A DNA stretch of 64,000 nt from the NCBI RefSeq assembly GCF_032854445.1, contig NC_088303.1, positions 22,389,501 to 22,453,500 on the forward strand, in the 5' to 3' direction. The DNA comes from Liolophura sinensis (taxonomy: Eukaryota > Mollusca > Polyplacophora > Chitonida > Chitonidae). The notes beneath the pieces are model-generated. The model was given only the letters and a program-made list of their open reading frames with translations, was not told the DNA's origin and did not search any database. A program made the translations under genes and the position numbers. Shown one piece after another: positions 10,980-24,700 of the stretch. The stretch's first letter is position 1. Each line of letters begins with the position of its first letter.

Positions 10980-13900
10980 ATGGAAAATTCGCCCGTCCAG
11001 AAAGTGCAGTCGTTCGTCAAGAGCGGTATGACCACGGAAAATATATACAAGGCCTACGACGACTGGGCGCGGAATGGAGCCTACGATGAAGTGAGTTGAG
11101 GGTTTACATTTAGATTGTTTGAATTCATTCACCCATGAAAACATTTGTTCAGTCTTAAGAACGAGTATTAAGTAGTTATCAGATATGGATCAAATCATTC
11201 AAATACTTTTGAAGTTTTAACTGTGGCTTTGTCCAGGTGTTTCTGTCTAAACGATAGACGTTTAATGTAAAACTCTCAGAACACAACTCAACCTGCGGAT
11301 GGTCGTGGGTTTCCCCCGGGCTCTGCCCGGTTTCCTCCCACCATAATGCTGGCCACCGTGGTATAAGTGAAATATTCTTGAGTACGGCGTAAACAATCAA
11401 ATAAATAAATAAATCAGAACGCAAGTCGTAGGCCTGCGACACATATGTTAGCGATGTTTTGACCAAAAAGAAAAAAAACACATGTACAGCGATTGTGTTT
11501 TATTTCTTTACTATTTTATTCAGTTTGATAACCAGTTTAATGTCTTGTGCTTTTTTCAATGTATATTTGACTGTTACCACGATAACACGGAGTGGATTTG
11601 CTTTGAGTGTCAGGGTGAGTGAATAGACAACCTGACTAAATCTGTCCCAAGAGAGAGTCGAGCACCTTGAAATTGTGCATGTTAAGGCCTTTTGAGGTAA
11701 AGGCAGAAACTCTAGGCTTGCTGGGTTGATACAATAGACCTCGTGCTAATGGCCAAAGGCGATTTAAACCTGTCAAAACCTGTCATGCAACAAGGATGGA
11801 GGCATTTAAAACTCCCATTCTCTTTGTGAACGTGTGCAGCCATGCACTGATCAGCTAAACATAACATCCACACATCAGCCGACTGCCTATAGTTACATGT
11901 ATGTGTTGGATGAAACTCACTCGTCCTTATTATCTTGATTATCCGGACATTATAACTGAGAAGAGCATTGGTTTGGGGTTATTCACCTCGATGAAATCAT
12001 CGGTTTATATGTATGACATTGTTGCTATAAACAAACAACTATTGCACGACTACTCGCTATACTGAAACACAGCGGGTGGCATTGTACCCGTTCGCGGCTG
12101 GAAAACTGTGCGCAAACCATTTTACGTCCAGCCGGTGAAGTGATGGAAATTTTCCATACTCCTTACAGCGAATGCTTGGTTTTCTATCTTTTGCTTTACA
12201 TCACTGCTACCAACAGACAAACTTGACCTTTGCAGCCTGTGCGACGCACGAATGCTTGTTTAGGCTTAGCCCCATCACTTGTCTTCTCTCGCGGAACTAA
12301 TTAATCGGCATTCATCCATACAATTGTTTCAGGTTTTGGTTGGAACGATGTTGTACACACCTTGGATAAAGAGAGTGCATGTGTATAAAGAATTGTAATA
12401 GAGACAAAGGTTGAGACAAATTTTTTTCTGACATCACTTGCTGCCTCATCACCATGACCCCAGTGACCTCGGCGTTGTTCAATATTTCTGTACAAAATTT
12501 GCTATTGGTGGCAATGATGTAAAGCGAACGGTAGAGAGCGACGCATTCGCTGCAAGGAGTATGGAAATTTCCGCGTTTTTTAGACAATATTTCGTCACAT
12601 GTTTGCAGAATATGACAACTGCACCGTTATGACAGCGTTGTCTGACTCAGAATGACAAAAATGAAAACAACGAGATACAACATTACATGCTATTACAAGT
12701 GTGTGAGCCCACCATGCGTGTACAAGAACTCGTACTGTGTCTTGGACGCACTGAAAGCTATTCTAGTTTTATTGTAACCAATGTAACTTACAAACTGTTT
12801 TTTTTAAGACAAGCGAGTGTAAAGGGGGCGGGGGCGGGGGTAGACTTAACTACACTGCCTTTAATAAACAATGTCAATAGAGGCACATAAGTAACGAAAT
12901 TACTGTGTATGTCTGTTTAACACTTTCTTGGTTTACTTTGGTTTTATAGCAAATGGCCGCCGTGGGCAGCAAAGGTCCAGTTATCTTGGCTAATGTTTTC
13001 TCAAGCTTGTACCAGGAGAACAAAAGAGATATATCTATAATGGACGTGGCGGCCGGAACCGGAAGGGCTGGAGAACAGGTGTGTAGGAGCCTTGTTATGA
13101 TCTCGTTTTGTCATGTAATGCTTGTACTTCCAGGCGTCTAACCGACAGCGCTTGAAAGAACAAAAATTGTGTTGGACACTTGATATTCGTTAGATGTTGC
13201 CAAAAGTATTACTGGATCGGGGTGGAGAAGAGAGGCAGGCGGATGTCTGGGGTGGGGGTGGTGTGGTGTGGGGTGGTGTGATGCATGTGGTATGGTTTGA
13301 CAGTAAAGTAAACAGACACATATTTCTATGGATTCTTTTGAATGTAGAAGGATATTCCATCTTGTTTTCAAATTTATCCTCCCAACCTTTAAAACATGTC
13401 AAGATACGGTGAATCGGTCTTGCTGTTTTTTAAGAATTTACATAAACAGAACAAAATCATAACTGAGGTACGTGTAAACTGACGTGGGGCTACATGGGAC
13501 ATGTAAACTATTACTCTGTCGTCGCTGCTTTAGTTATACCGTTCATGCTGATAACTTTTGTATTGTATATCTGCATAAACTAGGATTCTACTAGTGGACC
13601 AGTAATCCTCCAGACCCCTCGCTTTGCATTGTTTTCCTGCAAATATTTATTAAATGTGATACTACACAAAATTTTGAGTAATTGTTCACCAGCGCATGAT
13701 AAATTGCAATGAACATCGCTGAATTATTTTAACCTAATTGTGCGCAAACCATGGAGCTACAAGTTGCTATACTTTTAGAGTTGCTAAACTTTTTAAGTAT
13801 TTGCATCAACGGTTAGAATAAAACTAATTGCTGTAGTTTTACTATCCTTATGCTAATTTTTTTTTTATTAACAACTGCACCGTTAATCTGTTAAGTGTAA

Positions 13901-16900
13901 AAAAAGTCTGTTAAGTGTAAAAAAAGTCTGTTGTCTGAGTGATGCTGGAATGTATTTTGCAATATAGCGGAATACATTTTAGAACCACTCAGACAACAGA
14001 CTTTCTGTGAAAATTAACAGATTATTTTTTTTGAGTGTAGTGTTTGTTGCAAACTTTATATTAATATTGATCACTTATATTTAGTAAAAACGAGGAGCGA
14101 CGCGAGGGTCAGTGGTAAGATGCAAGAAAACCACGAGATATGGGTTCAATAACGGCCTTGATTGGACAGGTAATATGTTGATTGCCTCATAGGGCTGCTC
14201 ATAACATGCGGTCAATAGCACTGGTGTGGCCCTTGTTCTTCATTTCGCGTTATTTGATGATCATTTGTACGCCACCAATGACATGTTCGTCACACACACG
14301 AGGTTCCTCTGTAACTTTTCAAACTTTGGTGGATTACCCCGAACTCTCCGGTTTCTTACACCCACAAAATTGACTGCCATCGTGTACAGCAACAATTCTT
14401 GAGTGTGCATGGTGTTGGACAACTTTAAAATGTAAAATGATGAAAAAGACCAAACAATGCGCCAGAAAATTTACGACAGATTGCACACATGTTTATCTGG
14501 AACATTTAGGCCGACATGTTCAACTGAACCTGATTGTATATCCTCTAAAGTTTCGTGGCTGCAGTCGTCCTGGTACATCCTCTCAGAGCTAATTTTTTAA
14601 ACAGGTTTGTCCAGAATGTCTAAACATGCCACTGGGAGAAAAAATGGCATCACATCAGTTCCACGTTGCTTGAAATTCAGGCAGAATTCAAAAGGACAAA
14701 TATATTTATTTGTTTATTTATATGATTGGAGTTTTATGGCGTATTCCATAATATTTCACTTAGGCCTATACACCAGTGGTCAGCATTATGGTGAACCTGA
14801 CAGAGCCCAGGGGAAACCCACGATCATGCGCATGCAGGTTGACAAATAAACATGTTTCATATATATTATGGTTCCAATGATATTAAAGTTATATTTTTCT
14901 TTCCAGTTGTCAAAAAAGGGATTCACTACCATAGACGCAGTCGATCCTTCCAAAAACATGCTCGAGCAAGCCAAACTTAAAGGTGTCTACAGGAACTTCT
15001 TCTGTGCCCCAGTTGGTTATAACCCACTGGAGATAAAGGAAGGTAAGTGTGGAACGCTTGATCGTATGGTAGGCCGTAAACAGTAGACACAGGAAATATG
15101 GCTCAAAGGTTAAGGAATCTGTTCATTTCAACCATACACCTTATCCAACTCCAGAAATCCTGACCTAACCTCTTTATATTTTTCAAAAAGCGAAGCGGAA
15201 GTTAAATGAAGAGGTGATAAGCGGTTTGTATGTACTTGACACCATTGACAAGAAGAAACGGCTCAAATAAATATACTTTGGCAGAGTAAAGCTTCATGTC
15301 GTTCATTTCAGCACAGATTTGGTGGGTCGAAAACAGTTTTAGGTCATGATGAAGTGGTAAAAATGACGTTTATGTAACATCTACTGTTGTAAGGCATCTT
15401 TTCCTATATAATGTCAAATCACAAACACGCAGAACTGATGTAAGCGAAACACAATGCTTGAAGATCTCTCACAATATGTCTCAACTGCTTAAACGAACAT
15501 AACATTTCTATTTCATTATAACCTACAGGATACCATAATTTGGGGGTTCATAATGTCCAGGTGGTGCAAGGAATCGCCATGATTACGATTTGTTCCAGGA
15601 AAATAGTCGTAAATTGCCCACTCCATTTAAAGAGAATTCCATTTAGCGCCCTAGAAAGGCACCCTTTGAGAATAAGATTTTCCTATTTTTATCACACGAG
15701 ATTCCCGTTGTCCATCTGATAATTAAGCAGCTTTTAAAGTAATTTTATCAGTCTATGTGTCGGTTGGTCAATTTTATAAATCCTCTTTCTGTTACTGCCT
15801 CTGCTATTCACTTAACTACATGTCTGGGCGCAAGACGACATAGTTTTTTTGTGGGTTTTCGTGGCTACATTACGAATTTGGACTTGTCAAACGAATGTTT
15901 TAGGAGCATCGTCTATTACATTATATATAGGGTACAAAAAGCAGAAACTGATAGATGAACTTTCAAGATATAAATCTACTTTAGTTCAAAGTATACTGTA
16001 ATTAGCTTATTGTCTACGCTATCATTACCCACCAAGACACAAAATAAGAACGTCAGAACGTCTGTCAACATAAAACAAAACAACAGAAACTCATTCAGCC
16101 ATGACACCAGGTCATACATACTCCTTACAGCGCGCTTTACATCACTGCCACCACTAGACAAGCTTCCATGACCTTTGGAGCCTGTGAGACGCACGTAGGC
16201 TTGTTCAGGCTTGGCCTCATCATTTTTCTCCTTCCGCGTAACTATTTAATCAGCATTCATTAATAAAATTGTTTAAAGTATTGGTTAGAATCATGCTGTA
16301 CATACTCTAGATAAGGAGAATGTATGTGTATAGAGTAATATTAGAGACAAAAAATGAGGTGGATTGTTTGTTTTTTCTGACATCACTGACATCGGCGTTG
16401 CTCAAGATTTCTGTATAAAAGTGGTAGTGGTGGTAGTAGTGATGTAAAGCGAAAGGTAGAGAACGACGCATGCGCTGTAAGGAGTATGCAGGTCACACGT
16501 TGACGCTCATCTCAGTATCTGGTGTTACCATTGTTACCACGTTCTGACACCAACATCAACGTGCCTTGTCAATGGTTTGTCTGCCAGATAGCTGGTCACA
16601 AAAGGTTATAGGTTATCTGTTATGTCAAATATCAATAAACACAAACTATTTTGAAACAATATCAAACCGAACATCAGTCAGAGCTAACAATCCAAAGTCC
16701 TCATAAACGTGATTCAAATGAGGAAGAGAAACATCACTGCCCGTTCCTCAACATGAAGAGCCAGACTGTTGACATGCTTACATTTACGGATTATTAATAT
16801 TCAGAAAAGCCTCCCGAAGATGGCGCCCTTTTTTTCAGAAGTTTGTTTGCTATTAGTATGTTTCATCTCCATCTCCAGGTGAATTTTTGTGGTTTGTTTC

Positions 16901-18168
16901 AGTCTTTGATAATACTGCTAGTTATGGCCTCAAAAAGAGGCACTCAGAGCTGAAAATACCTACGTCTGTATTTAGAAGACTTGCCATTGTTACGTATTCC
17001 CAGACACACACTGTAAGCTGGTTAAACAAAATTCCTAGTGAATGTTGGCCGAACAATTATTGCGATTTATAACATCGGTTAAAATCACGGGATTTATACA
17101 GTTAAATTTTGGAATGAAGTCAAATGCCTCACCATGTTTCTGTCACCTACTTTCGTACAGGCACATTCATATCAAAGAGGCAAGGAAATGGTCGTGGGTT
17201 TCCTCCGGGCTCTTTTCCTCCCACCATAATGCTAGCCGCTGTCGTATGAGTGAAATATTCTTGGGTACGGCGCAAAACATCAATCAAATAAATAAATTGC
17301 AAAGAGTGTATGTAAGTTGACACTGCTTGCATGTAACTACGATAGAAGCGAGATGTACGTCAGTAATGGTAATTATGTCCACGCGGCTTTCCAATACCAA
17401 GGGGTCGTGGGGCTCCCCAGGTGCCTCTGTTGTGGGGAGGTCGTGGAGCTTCCGAACAGCACTTGCTACATTCTGTCAGAGAACGTCACAGTGTGAACAC
17501 AACTTTTGTACGTGATCCATCTTCCACCTTATTCGTGCAAACCATGCAGGTGCCTTATTTCATGACTGGCATTGTCTGACCGTTCCATAGTGGCCGATGC
17601 TGTCCAATTACGCACTTCTAAATTCTCTATTTTGTCAGGAACTTATGACGCGGTGTCGTGCGTTGGGGGACTAGCTGAGGGACATCTTCCGGCCGAGTCA
17701 CTGCTGGAAATGATACGTCTCGTTAAAATAAGTAAGTCACTCCCTTGCAGAGCGAAAGTGTCGTTTCTGTTTACTTTGACAACTCTATTATTACTGAGCA
17801 ACTTCATCGAGAGTTAAACTGGATGAAGAACTTTTTGTCTGAAGTTTGTCTCATTTTTTTGGCCACGTACAAGACCTAATTACCGCTAAATATCATGTCG
17901 ATAGCGAGTAGCCGCAACCGGCTTCCATAGAATAGACTATATTATTCGCCATGACTTTGTTTCAGACGGCCTTGTCGTGATGGTTTCCAACGCCAACACA
18001 TGGAAAGGTTTCCCAGAATACAGCGTCAAAATGGCGAACATGATTGACGATCTGGTGGATGAGGGGAAGATTTCTGTCCTGAAGAGAGAGTTTTTGGAAG
18101 GTTACCGAATGTGTTCCGAAAGTGAATTTGCTAAAGCAATTGTGTTAGTCTTCCAAAAGCAATACTGA
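10980..18168 (+). CDS. METTL27-like: SAM-dependent methyltransferase, METTL27-like, five exons
   Basis: Exons 10980-11090, 12950-13078, 14907-15042, 17639-17731 and 17966-18168 join in phase with GT-AG borders and give 223 residues (human METTL27 is about 245). The N-terminus has NIYKAYDDWARNGAYDE, the entry helix typical of this family. Exon 2 contains motif I, IMDVAAGTGRAGEQ, which binds S-adenosylmethionine. Exon 3 has IDAVDPSKNMLEQAK, the acidic residue after strand 2 that contacts the ribose. Exon 4 has YDAVSCVGGLAEGHLP (motif IV region) and exon 5 the strand GLVVMVSNANTW, ending EFAKAIVLVFQKQY. This is a class I Rossmann fold, cytosolic by lack of a signal peptide; the substrate is not known to me. 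Introns 1 and 3 each carry a MITE. A weak CTATATAGA motif lies about 95 bp upstream of the start. Confidence 0.87.
11288..11415 (+). mobile_element. SINE family 1, head-less copy in methyltransferase intron 1
   Basis: Begins at AACCTGCGGATGGTCGTGGG and runs through CCGGGCTCTGCCCGGTTTCC, CATAATGCTGGCC, AAGTGAAATATTCTTGAG and TACGGCGTAAAC to an (AAAT)n tail. The tRNA-like head is absent. Confidence 0.85.
12145..12572 (+). mobile_element. MITE copy A (CATACTCCTTACAGCG terminal inverted repeats)
   Basis: Terminal inverted repeats of about 30 bp: the left end contains TTTCCATACTCCTTACAGCG, and the right end is its near-perfect reverse complement (CGCTGCAAGGAGTATGGAAA). Subterminal TTTACATCACTGCTACCA and GGTGGCAATGATGTAAA are also inverted. 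About 430 bp with no coding capacity. It sits in intron 1 of the methyltransferase gene. Copies B (16117-16488) and C (31750-32114) share the interior. Confidence 0.85.
13885..14042. repeat. inverted repeat / small hairpin element in methyltransferase intron 2
   Basis: Arms AAGTCTGTTGTCTGAGTG (left) and CACTCAGACAACAGACTT (right) are perfect reverse complements around a loop of about 45 bp. Outside the arms, AATCTGTTAAGTG-type and GTTAACAGATT-type words extend the symmetry. A 21-bp unit is duplicated in the left arm. It resembles a tiny foldback MITE. Confidence 0.7.
14090..14415 (+). mobile_element. SINE family 2 copy in methyltransferase intron 2
   Basis: Left end GGGTCAGTGGTAAGATGC and ATGGGTTCAATAACGGCC are decayed box A and box B; the 3' part has GGATTACCCCGAACTCTCCG and TGACTGCCATCGTGTACAGC followed by AACAATTCTTGAGTG. 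Confidence 0.6.
14700..14828 (-). mobile_element. SINE family 1 partial copy
   Basis: Reverse-oriented: (TATTTATTTG), GAGTTTTATGGCGTATTCC, AATATTTCACTTA, CAGCATTATGGTG, AGCCCAGGGGAAACCCACGA. It stops at the same region where other head-less copies break. It lies in intron 2 of the methyltransferase gene, 80 bp before exon 3. Confidence 0.75.
16117..16488 (+). mobile_element. MITE copy B
   Basis: CATACTCCTTACAGCGCG at the left and GCGCTGTAAGGAGTATG at the right are inverted; the inner TTTACATCACTGCCACCAC is mirrored by GTGGTAGTAGTGATGTAAA. The interior matches copies A and C (ATTTAATCAGCATTCAT, GACATCACTGACATCGGCG). About 372 bp, in intron 3 of the methyltransferase gene. Confidence 0.87.
17186..17300 (+). 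mobile_element. SINE family 1, head-less copy in methyltransferase intron 3
   Basis: Starts at ATGGTCGTGGGTTTCCTCC, then CCACCATAATGCTAGCCGC, AGTGAAATATTCTTGGGTAC and an AAATAAAT tail. No tRNA-like head. Confidence 0.8.
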
Positions 18169-18379
18169 AATATATGAAAAAGCTATTCTGTGATTACGTT
18201 TGTCTTACATACACACTGTGGAACAGAGGGATTTCTAAAAGAGGTAACCAGTCGGGGATTTTTTGGTTTTATGTTTTCCTTTTGACACATGTTCGCCTTT
18301 TTACAAGATATTCCAAGTAACTTTCGTTGAGCCCAGATAATAAGTAAGAGCACGTTGCTTCAAGCGCTGAGAAGTCAGA

Positions 18380-18411
<32 letters not shown>

Positions 18412-20319
18412 CCAGTGCTGAATCTCAGAGCACTATAGGGAACGTGTGGACAGCTTAATGGCACTTACAGGAACAAGCATATTGGGACGTTTTTAAGCTG
18501 CTCGACAAGTTTCACTTACGACACCCGTTTTTCAGATATCTACGGACAACTGGCGGACATTCATACTCTTCTGTCATATAGAGCCATCCTGCGTTTAGTT
18601 TAAATCTGCTCAAGTACAGATACTCACTGATGTACATGAACTCGAACTATATTGTTGTTTTGCTATTTTCATTTGTATTAAACGCTGTTTGTTGACATAC
18701 ATGTGTTTGATTAAACATCACGTTTGTCCACCAAATGTCTAAACATGCGGGGCCCGTGCAGGTCCGTGTGTTCTGGTATGCGGGTGTGGTATGCGGGCAT
18801 GCAGTGCAGGCCTAGCTTATTTTTTGCTCTACAGGAATATATCAGGCTTGATATAGAACACAGTTACCTGGTAGTGTTACACTGTTTCGAGAAATTTAAT
18901 AAGTTTTAGGCTTAGTTGGAATAAGTTTATCTAGAATTATCTTCAGTTGGATTACGCTTTCATTACACTCAAATATTGGCAAAATACCAACTCATTTCAT
19001 AAACAACACGTGTGTATAAGACTGTTTAGAGAGAATATCCTATCTTATGTCTCAGTTCTGAACGCCAAGCGTGACAGCAACAAACACCATTTTTAAAGTA
19101 TTTTGTATGACTCCACCCAGTTTGATCCCTGTCCTATACCGACTTCTGTTCAGTAAATGTATGAATCTATACACCAACACGTAAGCAGTAAAATACATGT
19201 GTTTAGGGCTGCGTCCAATGAGATTATCCTGCTAGTGTAGTCAAGTAATGCGTGAATAGACCAGCATAGTGTCTAATACTTATTCAGTGAGATTAACCTA
19301 TCAACCTTGCATGCGCAGGCCAGCATGTATGTGTAAAGCACGTGTGTATATATGACTTATCTAGTAAGATTATCCAGTCAGTATATTCAAGTAATGGATG
19401 GATAGATAAACACGTAATCTGTACAGTATCTGTGTTTGGCGCTGTAGTAAATGTGTTCAAGTCACATATGCATAAACAGGTTAAAAAGTTATACTTGTAA
19501 AAAAAAAATAAATTTGGCGAAATATGAATGACGTATTGTAAGTATCATTTACACAATATCTATAAAACTTTTACAACCTTTTTACCAGACATTCTAACAG
19601 TGTGGGCTGAAGCCACCATGGCAATATTGCGGCAGTGATGTAGTGGCTAGAACGCTGAACAGCAGTGAACTTACACCGAACAGCAGTGAACCTACACTGA
19701 AGAGCAGCAGTGATGGATGGATGGATGTATGGCTGTCTTGTTTATCAGTTATATACAATCACAAAGTGCCATCACTCGTGTCTGATATCGAATCGCCTCT
19801 GATAAATTCACAATTCAAAGGAGCTAGCTTATCTTATTTATTGCGAACAAGCATCAATCAGATGTCATCTGCCCTCTCACTTCCCCTTAACACAGAGCAA
19901 CAAACACTTTCAAAGCACGATAATTCTGCTTTGGGTCAAAACGGAATAATTAATTTAACAAGCTAGGTTATACAATGCGATAGTATAAACAAGAACGCGG
20001 GTAATCATATGTAATAAGCAACTTAAGCTTATATACTCAGATATATTCATCAATGACACAAGATCAGGCACTGGAAGTTCATCTCGACATCTCGCGTCAC
20101 CACAAAGTGTCACCTATGCGTTACTTTTGGGGAGAATATGTTTTGGCTTCTTGTATTAATATAACCCATGCCTGACAAGTATGTACACATAGATTGATTT
20201 CGTCATTGTATTGGTGTTGTTTTACGATTAGTAGCAAATGAGAACTTTCACTTAAAGCAAGTATCAGGTTTATTTAGGAGATCCCCAAACCTTTCCAAAT
20301 ACCAAGTGTTTTGATTGAA

Positions 20320-20685
20320 AACAGCTGGGTTCGCCCAAACACCATGAATTTAGTGCAAAACCAGATACCTAAGGCATCGATTCATATCAGATTTTCTCGA
20401 GTCAGGCACACAAGCTCCGTTCAGTTCGGCCTTAGACAGGGGATTTTTATATTCCCCACATTCATCATTGTGAAGCCTTGGTGTCAAGCGGTCAGCGCGT
20501 TCGTACAACTTGGCATTAGTTGAAGCCTACTTGTCTTTCACCAGTGACCTACAGTGAGGAAGCTCGCCAGCAATGGTCAAAAATGGGTGGTTTACCGCTT
20601 TCCCTAACACATAAAATTGACCGCCATCGAACAAGAGCAAAAAATCTTCAGTGAGAACGGTAAACAACAATCAAATAAATGGATG
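20320..20685 (+). mobile_element. SINE family 2 relic
   Basis: Contains the family 3'-half landmarks: ACCGCTTTCCC, TTGACCGCCATCGAACAAG, AATCTTCAGTGAGAACGG and TAAACAACAATCAAATAAAT. The 5' half is strongly eroded. Confidence 0.55.
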
Positions 20686-21067
20686 ACCTTTACTAAACTG
20701 ATTTGCTTGCTGATCGATTTACTCAAATGTTCAGTTAAGTAAAACAGTACAAAATGAAAGGTATGTGATAAGTCAAGTGAAAACGGGAAGCTAAAAGACC
20801 TACCTTTGCTTATTTTATAGGGCATTTTATTTAATCATAATACATATAAAAATTAAATGAAAAAAAGTTTTGGATGTAGTTTTTAGTGTAGCTTCTAATG
20901 TGGCTTAATGCATTTTGTGGGAGTATTTTATCGAAATTCACCTCGTGTCTGCAAAAAAGTGGTAAGAATGTCAATTTTGTTTCGATATTTGGTGTCATAG
21001 TAGTAGTTTGTACCCATGACAGCACGAACCCATTGTTGAGCCAAAACATACATGACATGCGCAGTGG

Positions 21068-21300
21068 CCATGTCGACCGTGTATGAATCTACTGTGAACC
21101 TGAAACACACGCAGTGATCAAGAATGAATGTACTGTGAAACGGACGCAATGATCGTGCAGTAATCCACTGTGAAACCGACGCGCGCTATGGTCGCGCATG
21201 AACATGTTCGTGCACACATCCACTTTGAAGCCGACTCGCATGCACTGACCGTGCATGAATATACTGTGAAGCCGACACACACGCACACTGCGTGACGACA
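21068..21300. repeat. degenerate tandem repeat upstream of SLC17 gene
   Basis: Units of roughly 45-50 bp share the words CATGAAT, CTACTGTGAA, CC/CGGACGC and GTGATC/GACCGTGC, diverging strongly between copies; about five units. It lies about 500-700 bp upstream of the SLC17 start codon. Confidence 0.65.
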
Positions 21301-21781
21301 CTGTTAGCTTCTCACATTTGTACCTCATATCAAAAAGTCTCATTCCAGTCCAGCAAACTCTTCCCATGAAATCTTTTTGTAACTTAGGATTCTAGGACTG
21401 ATTTGTGCTACTGTAAATCGAATTTATTTACATTCTAAGGATTCGTCCGGTTTTCAAGAATGTACAATTTATAACTCTTAATATCAGTTCAAATGAACGA
21501 TGTGTCCAAAAAGCAGGCCACTGGACAACTACCGTACATCATCTCAGATAACATTTTTGCTGTCCCATAAGCCTCCATACTTCTTCACTATAGTTTGTCG
21601 TGCTGCACAGTGTAAAAAGGCTTGACATGAATGTCACATGGGTTATCTGTCAACTCGGATAGATATATATATATAAGGACGTTATTGGTTCCCCCGGCTT
21701 CGTGTGCACACTTTGACACAAAGCACCTTCGATAAGGTGAGACTGTGGATAGCTTGAAGTCGAGCAAAAGCCTCAACCAAT

Positions 21782-24700
21782 ATGACAGACGGAGAATCCA
21801 AAGTGACTCCTGGTGGAAAGTCGACCAAGAAAGGTAATCAGAGCCGTATTCTTTTCGTTACATAAAACTTGTTAAAGTTATTATATTCCATGGTAATAAA
21901 ATTTCAGAATGTCTTAAGCTGCGCTCATAGCTGTATAATTGCTCAAGAAGGAAATGGATGACAATAATAATAATAAAAAATAATATAAACGAACGCGGAT
22001 GGAAAAATTACAGGAACGTTACATAAAGAAAGAAAAGGTTCACATTACTGTAGCCTACACATATCAGGTATTTACTAATTTATAGAATCCACTGAATTAC
22101 TGTAAAAATTGTCTGCAACTTTACAGTATGTTTGTGTGTCACAGCATTCCACTGTGAACAACACAAAACCCATCCATCAGCTCAATTATTACAAAAACTA
22201 AAGCAAATCTATAAGGCAAACCGACTTGAAAATGTAGACTAAAAGGTGTTGGCAACAAACTTGCCTGCAGATTTTGTTGTAAAATTACATCATCATCATT
22301 TGTTGACAGTTCGTAGCCGAATATGCATCAACAAACGGGGAAATAAAAAAGTCATCAATGAGTTGTTTTAAAGGATAACGTTATCCTAAATATTACTGTT
22401 TTTTTTATAAAGAGAAAACATAAATGTCCAACAGAAAGCTTAATTATCAGGTAAGGACATCAAATAATGTAAACGCTCTCATAACAAGCGTTTCTTAATG
22501 CGACCACGTGTATCCATGAGTAGAAGGAAGGATTACGGTGTGATTTAAGGTACGATCAAACTTGCTGATCTAACAATTCTCTATCTAGTGTCCGTTAAAT
22601 TGACAGAGAATGTAGTCGCTTTAGCCCAAATTACATACAAGAGATATGTAAATTGACAATCTATAGTTTTTAGGTCACTGAATGTGAATTTATACCAGTT
22701 TTTTTCCCGTTTCAATAACGAGACATTTATTTCAAAAGTTCTATACATATTAATATTAATATATGAATATTAGAACCACGAAGGAATAATATAAAGTAAA
22801 TACTCTAATCTGCTAAGGTTGCCTTTGTCTGCATCTTGAGAAAGTTTTAGCTTTTTTAATGTTTAGTAGACTAAAAAAGTCAGGGTATTCTCCATTGTAA
22901 GATAGCCGATCTGAACAGACACGCCCACATTTTCTGGCAAATTCCCGGGAAACACTCTGATTAACCAAATAAAGAAATGACAAAAACTAAGGCTAAAAAC
23001 TAGAATCTAAGTGTCAAATTCGACATTCGTGTCTCACTCTTAGACCACGCAGGGGAGTTTCAATACAAACAGGCATTCCGAGAGCGCAATGCGCCAAAAC
23101 CAACGGTACAAATACCGCATTACTGACAAAGGAACATTGTGACGTATTTCAAAACAGTGATGAATCGTTCAAAGAAATTTGTCGTTGTATAAGTGAAATA
23201 TTCTTGAGTACGGCGTAAAACACCAATCAAATGAATCAATGAAACAATTCCTGCCATGACATGTATTGGAGATTGTACCAAAGTAAGGGGTGCATGCACC
23301 AAGTTTCATTAAAGCCCGTGCATATTTTTAGCCGTAAAGTTAACATTTGACAATTGTGAAGAATAACTTTTAGAGTTGAGTTGGATAACATAACAAATAT
23401 GTTATCACAATTTCTATTTATTCAGTGGTACGTGGGAAGATCTATCATCAACCTGCGGATGGTCGTGGGTTTTCCCCAGGCTCTTCCCGGTTCCCCCCAA
23501 TATAATGCTTACCTCCGTCGTAGAAGTGAAATACTCTTAAGTACGGCGTAAAATACCAATAAAATATATAAATAAATTTATTCAATGAGCGACATTTCTT
23601 TATACGTATACTAATACCGTTATCAAGCATAATGATGAATTAAAGACAACAATAGGTATTTAAAGAGAGGCTAAGTTGTTGATTTCAACATACGAACAAT
23701 AGATAAACTTACAATAGATGGACAAAATTGACAAGAGAGAGTGTTGATTAAACAGATGCACAATAGAACATACAATAGACGAAATATACGTCAGATAAAC
23801 GATAGACGTTAACAACTGTGTGTGAAGGTGTGAGTCAGAAATACTGGTGTCTGTCTGCTGAGATGAGATCACTGCAGGCTGGATACTTTTAGTTTGGTCT
23901 TAACAATCTAGGTCACTTATGGTCAGCCACAGGCGTGTTTGTTGACCGCGGCAGTTTGATTGACATGCGGCTGCGGCGATTGTTTGAGGTGAATCAGCGA
24001 CGCTGAGGCAAGTAGGACAAAATTCAAGTCCCCCGCCCATTACTAGATTGCTGATTGGCCTCATTTCATCCAATTTTATACAAAGCCGCCCGTAGCGTTT
24101 TCAGTAAAGTTGCTGATAGAGGGAAAGAGAGACAAACGGCCAGAGACACAGGCAGACAGAACGATAAATACATACCAAAACATAACGGTTACCATCATTG
24201 GCGATAAATGATGCAATAAAATCCATGAGCGCTGAATTACAAACAAGTAGCGCTGTAATTAAAGCTTGGAGTGTGACATGGAGTTTTGCATCATGACCAG
24301 GGTGTGACATCATAATCAGAGTGTGACATCATAACCAGAGTATGACATCATAACCAGAGTGTTGCATCATAATCTAGAAATGTGACGTTACACAATCAAG
24401 GTATTCGTCAAGTGTGCAGTATCAAAAATCACACCATCCCATTACGGAAAATTTTGAATTGATTTCTGTCAATTTGACTTTGCCTTCATTCAGTACGAAC
24501 ATATTTCTCATCAGAGCTGCTCTACACCAATTTTAAATAACTCCTTATCAACGATAACATGATTTTATAACATATTTAACTGGCCTGTTATCTGGACGGA
24601 AAGCTGCACGGGAAAAATGCTTAAGACAACGAAGATATTCATTTATTTGATTGCTGTTTTACGCCGTACTCAAGAATATTTCACTTATACGACGGCGACC

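Larger units (their letters stand above)
18169..21781. other. intergenic region between the methyltransferase and SLC17 genes
   Basis: Holds an (AG)n microsatellite (18379-18412), degenerate tandem sequence near 19190-19450 in which GAGATTATCC / GTCAAGTAATG / GTGTGTATA words recur, a SINE family 2 relic and the tandem array 21068-21300. A TATA-like run at 21662-21676 lies about 105 bp upstream of the SLC17 start codon and is a promoter candidate. Confidence 0.5.
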
